Assembly: GCF_014697575.1 (NCBI RefSeq)
Contig: NZ_JACJSC010000015.1
Span: forward strand, 62,001 to 126,000
DNA length: 64,000 bases
From: Planktothrix sp. FACHB-1365
GTDB lineage: Bacteria > Cyanobacteriota > Cyanobacteriia > Cyanobacteriales > Microcoleaceae
Direction of reading: 5' to 3'
The position numbers and the translations under genes were made by a program. The stretch's first letter is position 1; each line of letters opens with the position of its first letter. Of this stretch, positions 45,284 to 54,111 are shown in pieces. Below the pieces are notes generated by a model. It was not told the DNA's origin, did not search any database, and saw only the letters and a program-made list of their open reading frames with translations.

Positions 45284-46654
45284 TTAATTGAAACTAAATT
45301 CAAAAGGCGGTAATGTTTCTGTTATATCTTCTCTTAAACTCACTGTCACCACAAATTTTTCTTGACAGGTTCCGACCACACGAGTAAATAAATAAGAACA
45401 CTGATCTTCACGATTTGAATCTTGTTCAACTAAAATTCCGGTGGCGTCACTGACTCGTAATTTCACACCTACTGGTAAATCCGTTCCTGTGGGTAAACCT
45501 AATATTAATAATAGCGTCCATTCGGGTTCAATTTCCCATTCTAACGGCCAAGTTAAGGCATATAACCGCAGAGAACGTCCTCCTAAACCTAAATCCCGAT
45601 AAGCACCTTTGGCTTGGGGAGAAATTTCGACGCCATTTTCTTGGAGTTGTTTCACTAAACTAGAAATTTCAGTTCCGTCACGCAAGGCGGTTTCTGGAGA
45701 AAAATCGGGAATAAAAACCCAGGATAAAGCTGTTGATAGGGTGTCTAATTCCTGGTTAAACCATCCCGCTAAATTTAGCGTCGGTTGTGTTAATAAATTG
45801 AATAAATCTGTTAAATAAACAATAGGATTTTGATGGGATGGAGAAATCGGTTGTGCCGATAAAATGGCTTGATTTTGTACTTCATAAATCCATCGCAGTA
45901 ATTCAGGATAACTGAAAAGAATTTTTCCCTGTTCCCAAGTTAAAATTTGCCACAATTCAGGAACAATACCGGGTTCTGAGGATTGCAGTTGGGAAAGTTT
46001 GCTGATTAATTCTTCTCGAATTTGAGATAATAGTATTGCAGGATTTGGAATTTCTGGTAAAGGAATGGCAGAAACTTCTAAACAGCGTACAAATAATAAA
46101 AATTGATCGGGTTCTGTGTTAAACCAAGATAAGGGAACAGAATATGTCCAATCTGCTTTGGGTTCTAAATCAATCTGTGTTTTATGGGCTTGAAAATCTG
46201 AATAGGAAATAAACCCATAAATTGAGGTTGTTTCTAATTCTTCCTGAACCTCAATTAAAATATAATAATGAGCCCTATATTCTGGTAATTGAAATATAGC
46301 CCTGGGTAAACTAATAGTATCTGTTATGGAATTTCCCAAGGCGACTAAGCAGATTTTAAATTGATTGACGGCTAAGTTACAAACGGCTTCAATAAAATAA
46401 GCTAATTCAGGTTTTTCTACAGAAGGATGCTCTAAATTGAATATAAGTTCTGATGAACGCTGTTCTAACCAATTCTGAAACCCAAATAAGGCTAGAGAAT
46501 TGAGATAGGTTTGCCATTGTTTTCGATCATCGAGAATAGAACGACAATAATCTAAGGATTGATTAATTTGTTCAGAAGATAAGGGTAAGGCTTCAGGATT
46601 AAGCGGTTCAAACTCAAACAAAACTTCTGATTCATCTAAGAAAGAAGTAAACAT
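45284..46654 (-). CDS. DUF1822 family protein
   Basis: A 456-residue cyanobacterial protein with the N-terminal DUF1822 pattern (DDRKQWQTYLNSLALFGFQNWLEQR) and a C-terminal beta-rich region ending in LGLPTGTDLPVGVKLRVSDATGILVEQ, TCQEKFVVTVSL. No signal peptide or TM segment. The function of DUF1822 is unknown. It starts 2 nt after the sigma-like gene stop and ends 16 nt before the CHAT-CHASE2 ATG, which strongly suggests a single regulatory unit. Confidence 0.8.
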   Translation of the reverse strand: MFTSFLDESEVLFEFEPLNPEALPLSSEQINQSLDYCRSILDDRKQWQTYLNSLALFGFQNWLEQRSSELIFNLEHPSVEKPELAYFIEAVCNLAVNQFKICLVALGNSITDTISLPRAIFQLPEYRAHYYILIEVQEELETTSIYGFISYSDFQAHKTQIDLEPKADWTYSVPLSWFNTEPDQFLLFVRCLEVSAIPLPEIPNPAILLSQIREELISKLSQLQSSEPGIVPELWQILTWEQGKILFSYPELLRWIYEVQNQAILSAQPISPSHQNPIVYLTDLFNLLTQPTLNLAGWFNQELDTLSTALSWVFIPDFSPETALRDGTEISSLVKQLQENGVEISPQAKGAYRDLGLGGRSLRLYALTWPLEWEIEPEWTLLLILGLPTGTDLPVGVKLRVSDATGILVEQDSNREDQCSYLFTRVVGTCQEKFVVTVSLREDITETLPPFEFSFN

Positions 46655-46656
46655 TA

Positions 46657-48144
46657 TTAATAGCTCCGTCGGGAATTTTTAGATAATAAAGAAATCATGG
46701 ACTGTATCAAGTTGGGACTTTTTTCTCTTAAATCTAAATAGTAGCAAACGCCTTTAAAAAAGGGACTATTTAGGGGACGATTTTGAGCAATATAGGAATC
46801 AGATTCTGCTTGTTTAAACAAGGTTTCCAATTCTCCATCTAAGGCTAATTCAATTTGTTTTTCCCACTGTTCTAGCTCTTGGGAAGGATGCTCAGGTTTG
46901 GTATACTCTAAAATGCGATCGCGTAACTGAAATAATAAGTGATGTCTGACATCAGCACGAAAGGCTTTAAGCTTTAATAAACGAGTTACTTGATACTGAG
47001 CTTTTAACCCTAATGTAGCTGCAATTTCGCTCATAGATTGACCCTGACAATGAAACAGATAAAGGGCGGTTAAAAATTGTTCCGCTTTTGCTCCGTCTCG
47101 CTTTTGGCAAGTTGTTAACCCGGTTTCTAAAACTTGAGCAATACTGCTATGTAAACACATCAAAAACTGTTTTTCATACCAGTTTAAAAACTCCTGTTTT
47201 TTGATATCTTCCTCATCATTTTCTATCGGTTCAGGGCTAGGAATTTGTTCAATAATAGAATCAGAATCATCAACAAAAATTAAGGATTGGTTGGGTAACT
47301 TTCCTCCGCGAATATAGGTACGATATTGGCGTAATAGAGTCGCTAAATTTTGTAATTTCCAGGCGACGGCTTTAGGAGAAATCCTCTGTTGAATTAAGGT
47401 TTCTAACCGTTGAGCAATTTGTTGATATTGTTGAGCCGTTGGCGGTTGACAGCGTTTTCTAGCTCCGGCTTGACGTTGTTGTAAACGTTGGCTACGGTAA
47501 ACGCTATGGTAGCAAGCTAAAAGCTGTAATCGTTGTTCAACTTCCAGGGACGTTAATTGATAAAACTGGGTTAAAATTTTTTCCAGTTGTTGAGGATGGG
47601 TATCATTTAAAATTGCCCAATCACTCACGAGATACACCCCATGCTCTAGTAAAAACTTATTGATTTCACTATTAAATTTAACTCGTCGATTTGTCCAAGT
47701 TGCCAAACTACTTTGCTGAGGATCAAAGGTTTGTAAAATTTCCCGTGCAAAGGATTGATAAGGGGTTTTTGTTTGTCCTAAATGGCGCTGACGATTAATT
47801 CCTTCTTCATCCAAAACAAAGGGGAATAAGTCTTGACCCCTAAAACCATGATAGGTTCCAAATTGTTGAGCTAACTGAAGACAAACCTGTTCAATTTCCC
47901 AAGAAATAAAGCATAAAAGACAACATTCTGCATTTTGGCTATTGATATTATTCCCTTGAGAATTAGCATCACGAAGCCATTGTACTAATTGCTTCTGAAT
48001 GGGTACATCGGGAACATCCGCCTCCCCAAGGAATTCTGGAAAAGCCATCTCAAAAAAGGCTTTGGCTGCTGCTATTTCCGACCGTTTTTGTCGGCCAGAA
48101 CTTTCGAGTTTAACCAGTGTCCAATACTTTGATGCTTTACTCAT
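46657..48144 (-). CDS. Divergent sigma-70-like / HTH regulator
   Basis: A 495-residue, mostly helical basic protein. The C-terminal part has a region-4-like HTH (FLTALYLFHCQGQSMSEIAATLGLKAQYQVTRLLKLK). The N-terminal part has helical segments (SSLATWTNRRVKFNSEINKFL) reminiscent of region 2 of sigma factors, but heavily diverged. An acidic insertion (about 290-320) splits it. First gene of the four-gene operon with DUF1822, CHAT-CHASE2 and a DUF928-like protein. Sigma activity is an inference from fold-level hints. Confidence 0.6.
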   Translation of the reverse strand: MSKASKYWTLVKLESSGRQKRSEIAAAKAFFEMAFPEFLGEADVPDVPIQKQLVQWLRDANSQGNNINSQNAECCLLCFISWEIEQVCLQLAQQFGTYHGFRGQDLFPFVLDEEGINRQRHLGQTKTPYQSFAREILQTFDPQQSSLATWTNRRVKFNSEINKFLLEHGVYLVSDWAILNDTHPQQLEKILTQFYQLTSLEVEQRLQLLACYHSVYRSQRLQQRQAGARKRCQPPTAQQYQQIAQRLETLIQQRISPKAVAWKLQNLATLLRQYRTYIRGGKLPNQSLIFVDDSDSIIEQIPSPEPIENDEEDIKKQEFLNWYEKQFLMCLHSSIAQVLETGLTTCQKRDGAKAEQFLTALYLFHCQGQSMSEIAATLGLKAQYQVTRLLKLKAFRADVRHHLLFQLRDRILEYTKPEHPSQELEQWEKQIELALDGELETLFKQAESDSYIAQNRPLNSPFFKGVCYYLDLREKSPNLIQSMISLLSKNSRRSY

Positions 48145-48305
48145 GGATTAGGAACAGAGGAAGTCGGTGTCTTGTTGAATTCGGCTTATGAATCCCAAGC
48201 CACCAACAACTCCAACAAGTGATTTAGGACAGAGGGGTAAGGTGATCTCACCCCTCAAGTTTACTTATCTCTGAAGTGATTCAACTTATGCAAGCTCAAA
48301 CAGAA

Positions 48306-48941
48306 TTAGAGTCCCAAAGAATTTGATATTTTAGGAGTTGGGGTGATTTTAGCTTTGGGTTTCCAATCATATTCCATATATTGAGCGGTTTTTAACGCTT
48401 TGTCATCTCCTAAAAGTTTAGCAATCACATAAAGAGACACATCAATTCCCGCCGAAATTCCAGCCGCTGTGATAATTTTGCCATTATCAACATATCGTTG
48501 ATTATCTACAATAGTAGTCTGGGGAGCAAGCACTTTTAATTGCTCTAAGGCTTGATGATGAGTAGTCGCAACTAACCCATCTAATAAACCAACTTTAGCT
48601 AATAATAAAGCCCCCGTACAGACCGATACAATTAAATCAGCGTGATGTCCTTTAGATTGAATCCAAGCTAAAATTTGAAGTTGATTCATTGCAGCCTTTG
48701 TGCCAATTCCACCCGGTATAAAAATTACATCAGGGACGGGACTATCTAATAAGGTAAAATCAGGATTAATACTTAAGCCATTATGGGATTGAAGGGAGTT
48801 TAAGGTTTCTGCTACTAGATAAACATTAAAGGGTTTATCCTCGTTAATTTCTGAGGTAATAGAAAATATCTCATAGGGGGCAGCAAAATCCAGAATTTCA
48901 ACGTCGTTAAACATTAAAATAGCAATATTTTTTTGAGTCAT
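48306..48941 (-). CDS. DJ-1/PfpI family protein
   Basis: A 211-residue protein from the ATG at 48941 (7 more residues are possible). It has the DJ-1/PfpI fold with the nucleophile elbow SVCTGALLLAKVGLLDG and IFIPGGIGTKAAM. The layout is like the N-terminal domain of GlxA-type regulators or isonitrile hydratase, but no C-terminal AraC HTH is present. The substrate is unknown. Confidence 0.85.
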   Translation of the reverse strand: MTQKNIAILMFNDVEILDFAAPYEIFSITSEINEDKPFNVYLVAETLNSLQSHNGLSINPDFTLLDSPVPDVIFIPGGIGTKAAMNQLQILAWIQSKGHHADLIVSVCTGALLLAKVGLLDGLVATTHHQALEQLKVLAPQTTIVDNQRYVDNGKIITAAGISAGIDVSLYVIAKLLGDDKALKTAQYMEYDWKPKAKITPTPKISNSLGL

Positions 48942-48983
48942 TAGTTCAGTAATCCTAAACAAAAAGGGATAAGGCGTTAAAAT

Positions 48984-49358
48984 ATGGTGAAAAAGCGTTT
49001 TGGGTTCCAGAATCTGATTCTGATTATTACGATCATTTTAGGCGTTATGCTGGGTTGGAATAGTTTGACCTTAGCACAAGGTTCAGCCACTCAGCTTGAA
49101 TATCGCATGAGTCGATTAGAAGCACAAGTGTCTCAACTCGCAGGACAGATTAATAGTTTGCGATATCAAAGCTCAGGAACAACGGTCATTCAGGTTGAAC
49201 CAGATGCAACCAGTCCTCCACCTCAACCAGAAAATCGTTTCCTTTCGGGTGATCCGATGTTTGATCGGTTAGCCACCTTAGTTATAGAAACAAAACAAGA
49301 TGTGCAACAACTTCAACAACAAATCGCGGATTTAAAAGCACGAATAGACACCCAATAA
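48984..49358 (+). CDS. Exported or membrane-anchored coiled-coil protein
   Basis: A 124-residue protein with an N-terminal hydrophobic segment (LILIITIILGVMLGWNSLTLAQ) that may be a cleaved signal. It has two short coiled coils (YRMSRLEAQVSQLAGQINSL; TKQDVQQLQQQIADLKARI) separated by a Pro-rich loop. No catalytic motif. Divergent from the DJ-1 gene, 42 nt apart. Confidence 0.65.
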   Translation: MVKKRFGFQNLILIITIILGVMLGWNSLTLAQGSATQLEYRMSRLEAQVSQLAGQINSLRYQSSGTTVIQVEPDATSPPPQPENRFLSGDPMFDRLATLVIETKQDVQQLQQQIADLKARIDTQ

Positions 49359-49420
49359 TTAACGGTTAAACGGTTGAGGAGATGTGACTGTAGCGGAATG
49401 TCAAATATCCTGAAATCATA

Positions 49421-49489
49421 GTGCTGCTCGATGATCTGAGAAGTTGAAATTTATTCTCCTCATCTTAGAAGATTGATCAAGAGCAGCAC
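49421..49489. other. Long hairpin downstream of psaX
   Basis: GTGCTGCTC (49421-49429) and GAGCAGCAC (49481-49489) form a 9-bp stem. The 51-nt loop contains further pairing (CTGAGAA with TTCTCCTC/CTTAG). It begins 28 nt beyond the psaX stop on the minus strand. No U-run, so a stabilising 3' structure or small RNA is possible. Confidence 0.5.
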
Positions 49490-49516
49490 AATCTTTAAAA
49501 GTGGATGATGTTAAAA

Positions 49517-49633
49517 CTATACAATGATGCCGAAATAGTAAGCGGCAACTAAAAAGTTAATCCCTAACAGAAGCAGTGCCCAAAACACACGAAAGGTATA
49601 AGGGCCACCGGATTTTTGAGTTTTGCTGGTCAT
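49517..49633 (-). CDS. psaX: Photosystem I subunit PsaX
   Basis: A 38-residue protein with one membrane span. It starts MTSKTQKSGGPYTFRVFWAL and ends INFLVAAYYFGIIV. This closely resembles the PsaX of thermophilic Thermosynechococcus (SAKPTYAFRTFWAV..INFLVAAYYFGILK by memory), a peripheral subunit next to PsaF/PsaJ that coordinates a chlorophyll. PsaX occurs only in some cyanobacteria. The start follows GAACC, with no strong Shine-Dalgarno. Confidence 0.9.
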   Translation of the reverse strand: MTSKTQKSGGPYTFRVFWALLLLGINFLVAAYYFGIIV

Positions 49634-49962
49634 AGGTTTGGTTCCTAAAATACGTTGATTTTATTAAAACACAGAAGCAGACGGTTTCAACGAATCAAAG
49701 ATCGGGAGTTGAAAAGCAGGAATTAATACTCAATCTTCAGTCCCGATTGTGATCTATTAACTAACTTATTGCGTTTTGCGTGATCCCCGCTTCTATTAAA
49801 AGTTATAACAGCAGTCTGGAGACACAGGTAAGCCCTTAATCATTTCCCCTCCCTCATCCCCCTTCCCCCTCTTCTCCCTTTCCCCCCGTCTCCCCGTCCC
49901 CTTGTCCCCCCATCTCCCCGTCCCCCCATCTCCCCTTCTCCCCTTCCTCTACTCCCCTTCCT
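49634..49962. other. Intergenic interval with polypyrimidine repeat
   Basis: 329 nt upstream of psaX and downstream of lipA, with no ORF. From about 49846 to 49973 the plus strand is almost pure pyrimidine (tracts such as CCCCGTCTCC and CCCCTTCCTCTA repeated). This is a degenerate tandem array that reaches into the last codons of lipA. The psaX promoter must lie between 49640 and 49840 but cannot be placed. Confidence 0.6.
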
Positions 49963-50892
49963 CTACTCCCCTGCATGATAAGAACTACGAACTAATGGCC
50001 CAGAACGAACTTGAGCAAAACCCATATCCGTTGCGATCGCTCCTAAATGCTCAAATTCTTCCGGTGTCCAATATTTCTGGACGGGGAGATGCTCTAAAGA
50101 CGGACGCATATATTGACCGAGGGTAATGCGATCGCATCCCGCCTCACGCAAATCTGTTAAAGTTTCAATAATTTCTGCTTCCGTTTCCCCGTGCCCTAAC
50201 ATTAAACCGGATTTTGTAGGAATTCGAGGATCAAGCTGTTTCACAATTCTTAATACATCGAGCGATCGCTCATATTTTGCGCCCCGTCTGACGGATGCTT
50301 GTAACCGTTGGACAGTTTCGACATTATGGTTATAACAGGCAGGTTGAGCCTTAACTACGGTGGCAATGCGTTGATATTGAAGGGCTTGGGGATTCCCCCC
50401 ACCTTGCCCGCCCCAAAAGTCAGCCGTGAGAACTTCAATCTGAGTTTCTGGGTTGAGATGTCGAATGGCATCCATTGTCGCAACAAACCAGCCTGACCCC
50501 GCATCGGCTAAATCATCTCGCGCCACAGAGGTTAAAACCACATACCGTAACCCTAAAATTTGTACCGCTTCCGCTACCTTTTGGGGTTCTTCTGGATCAA
50601 GGGGCATGGGTGCATGACCCTTATCCACCTGACAAAAAGCGCAGGAACGGGTACAAGTTGGCCCCATTAACAAAAACGTTGCGGTTTTCTGAGCATAACA
50701 TTCTCCTCGATTTGGACAACGACCTTCTTCACAAATGGTGTGAATTTGACGCTGTTTGATAATTCGTTGTACCGACGATAATTCACTGGCTTTTCCCAAG
50801 GGACGGCGTAACCAGTAGGGGATCGGTTCAACAAAATTTTGAGACCGATTACGATAAGATTGGTCAGGGGAGGAATGGGAAGATGGGGGCAT
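49963..50892 (-). CDS. lipA: Lipoyl synthase
   Basis: A 309-residue radical SAM enzyme that inserts two sulfurs into octanoyl groups to form the lipoyl cofactor of dehydrogenase complexes. The auxiliary cluster motif is [12 protein letters not shown], and the radical SAM motif is CTRSCAFC. Other signs are [18 protein letters not shown] and [13 protein letters not shown]. Many cyanobacteria carry two lipA paralogues; only one is seen here. No lipB adjacent. Confidence 0.95.
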   Translation of the reverse strand: MPPSSHSSPDQSYRNRSQNFVEPIPYWLRRPLGKASELSSVQRIIKQRQIHTICEEGRCPNRGECYAQKTATFLLMGPTCTRSCAFCQVDKGHAPMPLDPEEPQKVAEAVQILGLRYVVLTSVARDDLADAGSGWFVATMDAIRHLNPETQIEVLTADFWGGQGGGNPQALQYQRIATVVKAQPACYNHNVETVQRLQASVRRGAKYERSLDVLRIVKQLDPRIPTKSGLMLGHGETEAEIIETLTDLREAGCDRITLGQYMRPSLEHLPVQKYWTPEEFEHLGAIATDMGFAQVRSGPLVRSSYHAGE

Positions 50893-51524
50893 ACTTAATC
50901 ACCGATGAGGATAAAACATTTAACTCAAAAGTTTCCCGGCAAGAGTTAGGCTTTAGACCGAATCTGTTCAAACAGCCGAGGTTAAACCAGACCAAAACCC
51001 GGTTATTTTACCTAAAAAGGGGCTTGAAAGCCTGGTGCTTCTAGGACGGCTTTTTGAGGATTTATGATAAAATTGGAAAGTCTCAACAACAGCACCCTAC
51101 CTCAATGTTTGGAGTTAGACCCTATGCTAACAGTATAAAAAAGAAGCGTACATTAAAGACGCTGAGGGGGGTTGAAAAAATTGGGTGGCGATTTCCAAGG
51201 GACAAAAGCCAAAAAACTAAAGAAGTAGCTAAACCCGAAAAGTTAAAGCTTTTCCAATTAAGGCAACTAAAAACGTACCTTGGGTGCAAGGTAACGCCCT
51301 TGTTAAATATCCGAGTAAGTCTCTGGAGATATAGCCTTGGGAATATCAACTAAGTTAGGCTTGTTCTGATGTTCTTTGGAACAATAAAACAGTTTAAGTC
51401 GGACTCGTGAGAGCCTAGTTGATTGTAAGGTTTGTCTGGGAAAGAGAAACCCTGAACAGCAATATTTTAGAAGCTCCGTCTTGAAGTGCGGAGAAAACCT
51501 TAAGCATCATTATGGGAGTCAGTC
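50893..51524. other. Long gene-free region upstream of the receiver protein
   Basis: 632 nt without a credible gene. A 99-codon frame at 51054-51353 has a TTG start, no ribosome binding site and no recognisable family. Structural hints are ACCTTGGGTGCAAGGT (51277-51292) and AAGCTCCGTCTTGAAGTGCGGAG (about 51471-51493). The latter resembles the stem-loop end of IS200/IS605-type elements. It may be a degraded element or a long structured leader. Confidence 0.4.
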
Positions 51525-52103
51525 GTGGCAGGCCGGAAAATACTGGTAATTGACGATAGCAAAGTCATTCGGGTGCGAGTTCGAGAAATGTTACCCCCTG
51601 GTAACTTTGAGGTATTAGAAGCTAAAGATGGTAAAGAAGGTCTCGAATTTGTTCAGAGAGAACATCCTAATTTGATTATGTTGGATTTCCTCCTGCCTAA
51701 GTTAAGTGGCTGGGATGTTTTTAGGCAGATTCAAGCTGATGAAACCTTACGGCGAATTCCCCTTGTGCTGATGTCAGGGCGGAAGGAAGAAGTAACTGAA
51801 AAAATTTCAGAACCGTTTCAATATTTTGAATTTATTGAAAAGCCGTTTGAAAAGAAACAACTGCTTGATGCTATTAAATCCGCGTTTCAGAAAGCGAATT
51901 TACCCCGTCAACCGTTACCTAAGTCTGGGTCTGAGACTTCTCCCGTTCCTGACTCTGTTCCTACACCTGCTTCTGCTGCCAGTGGAGACGCAGCAGACAT
52001 GGCAGCGATGAAGGCGGAAATGGCGAAGATGCAGGCCGAAATAGAGGCTCTGAAAAAACAAGTGTTACAAATCAAAACCTTTATTCAGAAGAAACTGAAA
52101 TAG
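51525..52103 (+). CDS. CheY-like response regulator with coiled-coil tail
   Basis: A 192-residue protein with an N-terminal receiver domain (1-125). The acidic pair is in VIDDSKVIRVRV, the phospho-acceptor Asp in LIMLDFLLPK, and the Thr/Ser and Lys switch residues in VLMSGRK and IEKPFEKK. A Pro/Ser/Ala-rich linker leads to a C-terminal coiled coil (MAAMKAEMAKMQAEIEALKK). It has no DNA-binding domain, so it acts by protein contact. GTG start at 51525 after GGGAG. No kinase adjacent. Confidence 0.88.
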   Translation: MAGRKILVIDDSKVIRVRVREMLPPGNFEVLEAKDGKEGLEFVQREHPNLIMLDFLLPKLSGWDVFRQIQADETLRRIPLVLMSGRKEEVTEKISEPFQYFEFIEKPFEKKQLLDAIKSAFQKANLPRQPLPKSGSETSPVPDSVPTPASAASGDAADMAAMKAEMAKMQAEIEALKKQVLQIKTFIQKKLK

Positions 52104-52104
52104 G

Positions 52105-52194
52105 CTGTTGACTGTTGACTGTTGACTGTTGGCTTGTTAATAGACAATAGACAACGGACAACGGACAACGGATAACAGATAACGGATAACGAAC
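52105..52194. repeat. Tandem heptamer arrays
   Basis: Four CTGTTGA-type heptamers (52105-52132) are followed by seven of the form TAGACAA/CGGACAA/CGGATAA (52141-52189), ending at the next ATG. The array occupies the whole spacer, so it forms the 5' leader of the kinase gene. Confidence 0.9.
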
Positions 52195-53220
52195 ATGATA
52201 TTGGATGCTTCATTTTTAGCAGAGTTAAATGCCTCGATGGATTCGTTATGTGAACGAATGAATCGATTTTCTCAGGTGAAGGTTCTGGTGGTGGGAGATT
52301 TAACCTTAGATGAATTTCTCACAGGTCAGGTAGAACGGTTATCACGGGAAGCTCCGGTGTTAATTTTGCGTCATGAAAATACCCGCCAAATTCCAGGGGG
52401 AGGAGCAAATGCGGTTTACAATTTGGCAAAATTAGGAGCATCGGTAAAGGTTGCCGGATTTGTGGGAAAAGATGATCAAGGCATCGCTCTGTGTGGAATT
52501 TTTGAACAGGCAGGAATTGATATTAAGGGAATTTTAATTGATCCTGACCGTCCAACGGTGACGAAAACGAGAATTTCAGGTCATGCTCGTCAATCCGTGA
52601 CGCAACAAATTGTTAGGGTAGATCGTAAATCCGATGAGTTACCTGATATAGAATTACAGTTAAAATTAGCAGAATATATTCGAGAAAATATTGATAGCGT
52701 TGATGCGGTGGTTTGTTCAGATTATGGGGATGGTGTTTTAACTCAAACGGTCATTGAAGCGGCGTTAAAATCTCCTCTTACTATTGTAGATACTCAAAAA
52801 GATTTACATCGCTTTGCGGGTGCAACCTTATTTACTCCCAATCTTCCTGAAGCGGAAAAAGCCGTCGGATATTCTATTCAAAATTCCCAAACGTTACAAC
52901 AAGCTGGACAAGATTTATTAACCTTAACTCAAGCCCAGGCGATGTTAATTACGCGGGGGGAAGAAGGCATGAGTTTATTTGAAAAAGGGCAACTTTTGCA
53001 GATTCCAGCCTTTAATCGCACTGATGTATTTGATGTGACGGGTGCAGGGGATACGGTTGTTGCGGCATTAACGTTAGGGTTATGTACAGGTTCATCCTTG
53101 TGGGAAGCTTCGGTTTTAGGGAATTTAGCCGCTAGTTTAGTGGTGCGTCAATTTGGTACGGCAACAACAACTATTGAGGAAATGAAAGAAGCTTTGCGAT
53201 CGCTTTTAAATTTAGAATAA
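52195..53220 (+). CDS. PfkB family sugar kinase (HldE/RfaE kinase-domain type)
   Basis: A 341-residue kinase resembling the N-terminal domain of RfaE/HldE (D-glycero-D-manno-heptose-7-phosphate kinase). It has VVGDLTLDEFLTGQVERLSREAPV, PGGGANAVYNLAKLGA and the PfkB signature DVTGAGDTVVAAL with the catalytic Asp. No adenylyltransferase domain follows. The likely substrate is heptose 7-phosphate, though other sugars are possible. The heptamer array fills its leader. Confidence 0.88.
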   Translation: MILDASFLAELNASMDSLCERMNRFSQVKVLVVGDLTLDEFLTGQVERLSREAPVLILRHENTRQIPGGGANAVYNLAKLGASVKVAGFVGKDDQGIALCGIFEQAGIDIKGILIDPDRPTVTKTRISGHARQSVTQQIVRVDRKSDELPDIELQLKLAEYIRENIDSVDAVVCSDYGDGVLTQTVIEAALKSPLTIVDTQKDLHRFAGATLFTPNLPEAEKAVGYSIQNSQTLQQAGQDLLTLTQAQAMLITRGEEGMSLFEKGQLLQIPAFNRTDVFDVTGAGDTVVAALTLGLCTGSSLWEASVLGNLAASLVVRQFGTATTTIEEMKEALRSLLNLE

Positions 53221-53323
53221 CATCTAATTATTAATACCTAATCCGCTTCTTTTTGGGGATTAGGCTTGACAAATATTTATTTTAAGATAAAATCCTGATG
53301 AACCTCTATTTTTATGAACGCGA

Positions 53324-54022
53324 ATGTTAACCCAGGATAAGCCTTTAACAGAAACAGCATTTCTGGCTAAACTCAACGAAATTATTGAAACCCATCACTT
53401 ACTCAAGCATCCCTTTTATCAAATGTGGAATGAAGGGAAATTGACATTAATGATGTTACAAGAGTATGCCCAGGAATATTATCTGCACGTTCATAACTTC
53501 CCCACCTATGTCAGTGCAACTCATGCAGCTTGTGATGATATCAACATTCGCAAAATGTTGTTAGAAAATTTAATTGAAGAAGAACGGGGTTCGGCTCATC
53601 ACCCGGAATTGTGGTTACGGTTTGCAGAAGGATTAGGAGTAGAACGCAGCGAAGTTCTCAACCGCAAACCTTTAAGTAAAACCCAAGAATCTGTTCAAAT
53701 TCTTAAAGAATTATCTCGCAGTGAAGCACCCGAAAAAGGGTTAGCTGCTTTGTATGCTTATGAATCTCAATTCCCTCAAGTTTCGACAACTAAAATTGCC
53801 GGACTAGAAGAATTTTATGGGATTAATGAAGAATCGGCTTTATCCTTCTTTAAAGTTCATGAAAAAGCAGATGAAATCCATAGCCAAATGACTCGCAAAG
53901 CCTTGTTACAACTGTGTCAAACCGCAGAACAACAACAAGCAGCATTAGAGGCGGCGCAAACTGCTGTTGATGCGTTTAACTTGCTCTTAGATGGAGTTTA
54001 TGAAGAATATTGCCAAAACTAG
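53324..54022 (+). CDS. CADD-type di-iron protein (probable self-sacrificing pABA synthase)
   Basis: A 232-residue helical protein of the TenA/PqqC/CADD fold. With a constant offset of five residues it keeps every key residue I recall from Chlamydia CADD. Candidate di-iron ligands are Glu86, His93, Glu147, His179, Asp183 and His186 (VHEKADEIH). The donor-type residues Tyr32, Tyr48 and Lys157 are present too. CADD makes p-aminobenzoate for folate from its own tyrosine. Residue numbers for CADD are from memory. Monocistronic. Confidence 0.82.
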   Translation: MLTQDKPLTETAFLAKLNEIIETHHLLKHPFYQMWNEGKLTLMMLQEYAQEYYLHVHNFPTYVSATHAACDDINIRKMLLENLIEEERGSAHHPELWLRFAEGLGVERSEVLNRKPLSKTQESVQILKELSRSEAPEKGLAALYAYESQFPQVSTTKIAGLEEFYGINEESALSFFKVHEKADEIHSQMTRKALLQLCQTAEQQQAALEAAQTAVDAFNLLLDGVYEEYCQN

Positions 54023-54060
54023 AATTTAGGCGAAATCCCGGTTAATTTTTCTTAAAAATT

Positions 54061-54092
54061 CAGTAGAGGCGTTCACAATAACGTCTCTACTG
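54061..54092. terminator. Bidirectional hairpin between convergent genes
   Basis: CAGTAGAGGCGT (54061-54072) pairs with ACGTCTCTACTG (54081-54092). It lies between convergent genes and belongs to the same repeat family as the hairpin at 9956. Only a weak T content follows, so terminator function is inferred from position. Confidence 0.55.
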
Positions 54093-54111
54093 TGATCCAA
54101 TTCAAGAGAAC

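Noticed and set aside
51054-51353. A 99-codon open frame in the long leader
   Set aside because: TTG start, no ribosome binding site, Lys/Arg/Leu composition like translated non-coding DNA and no recognisable domain.
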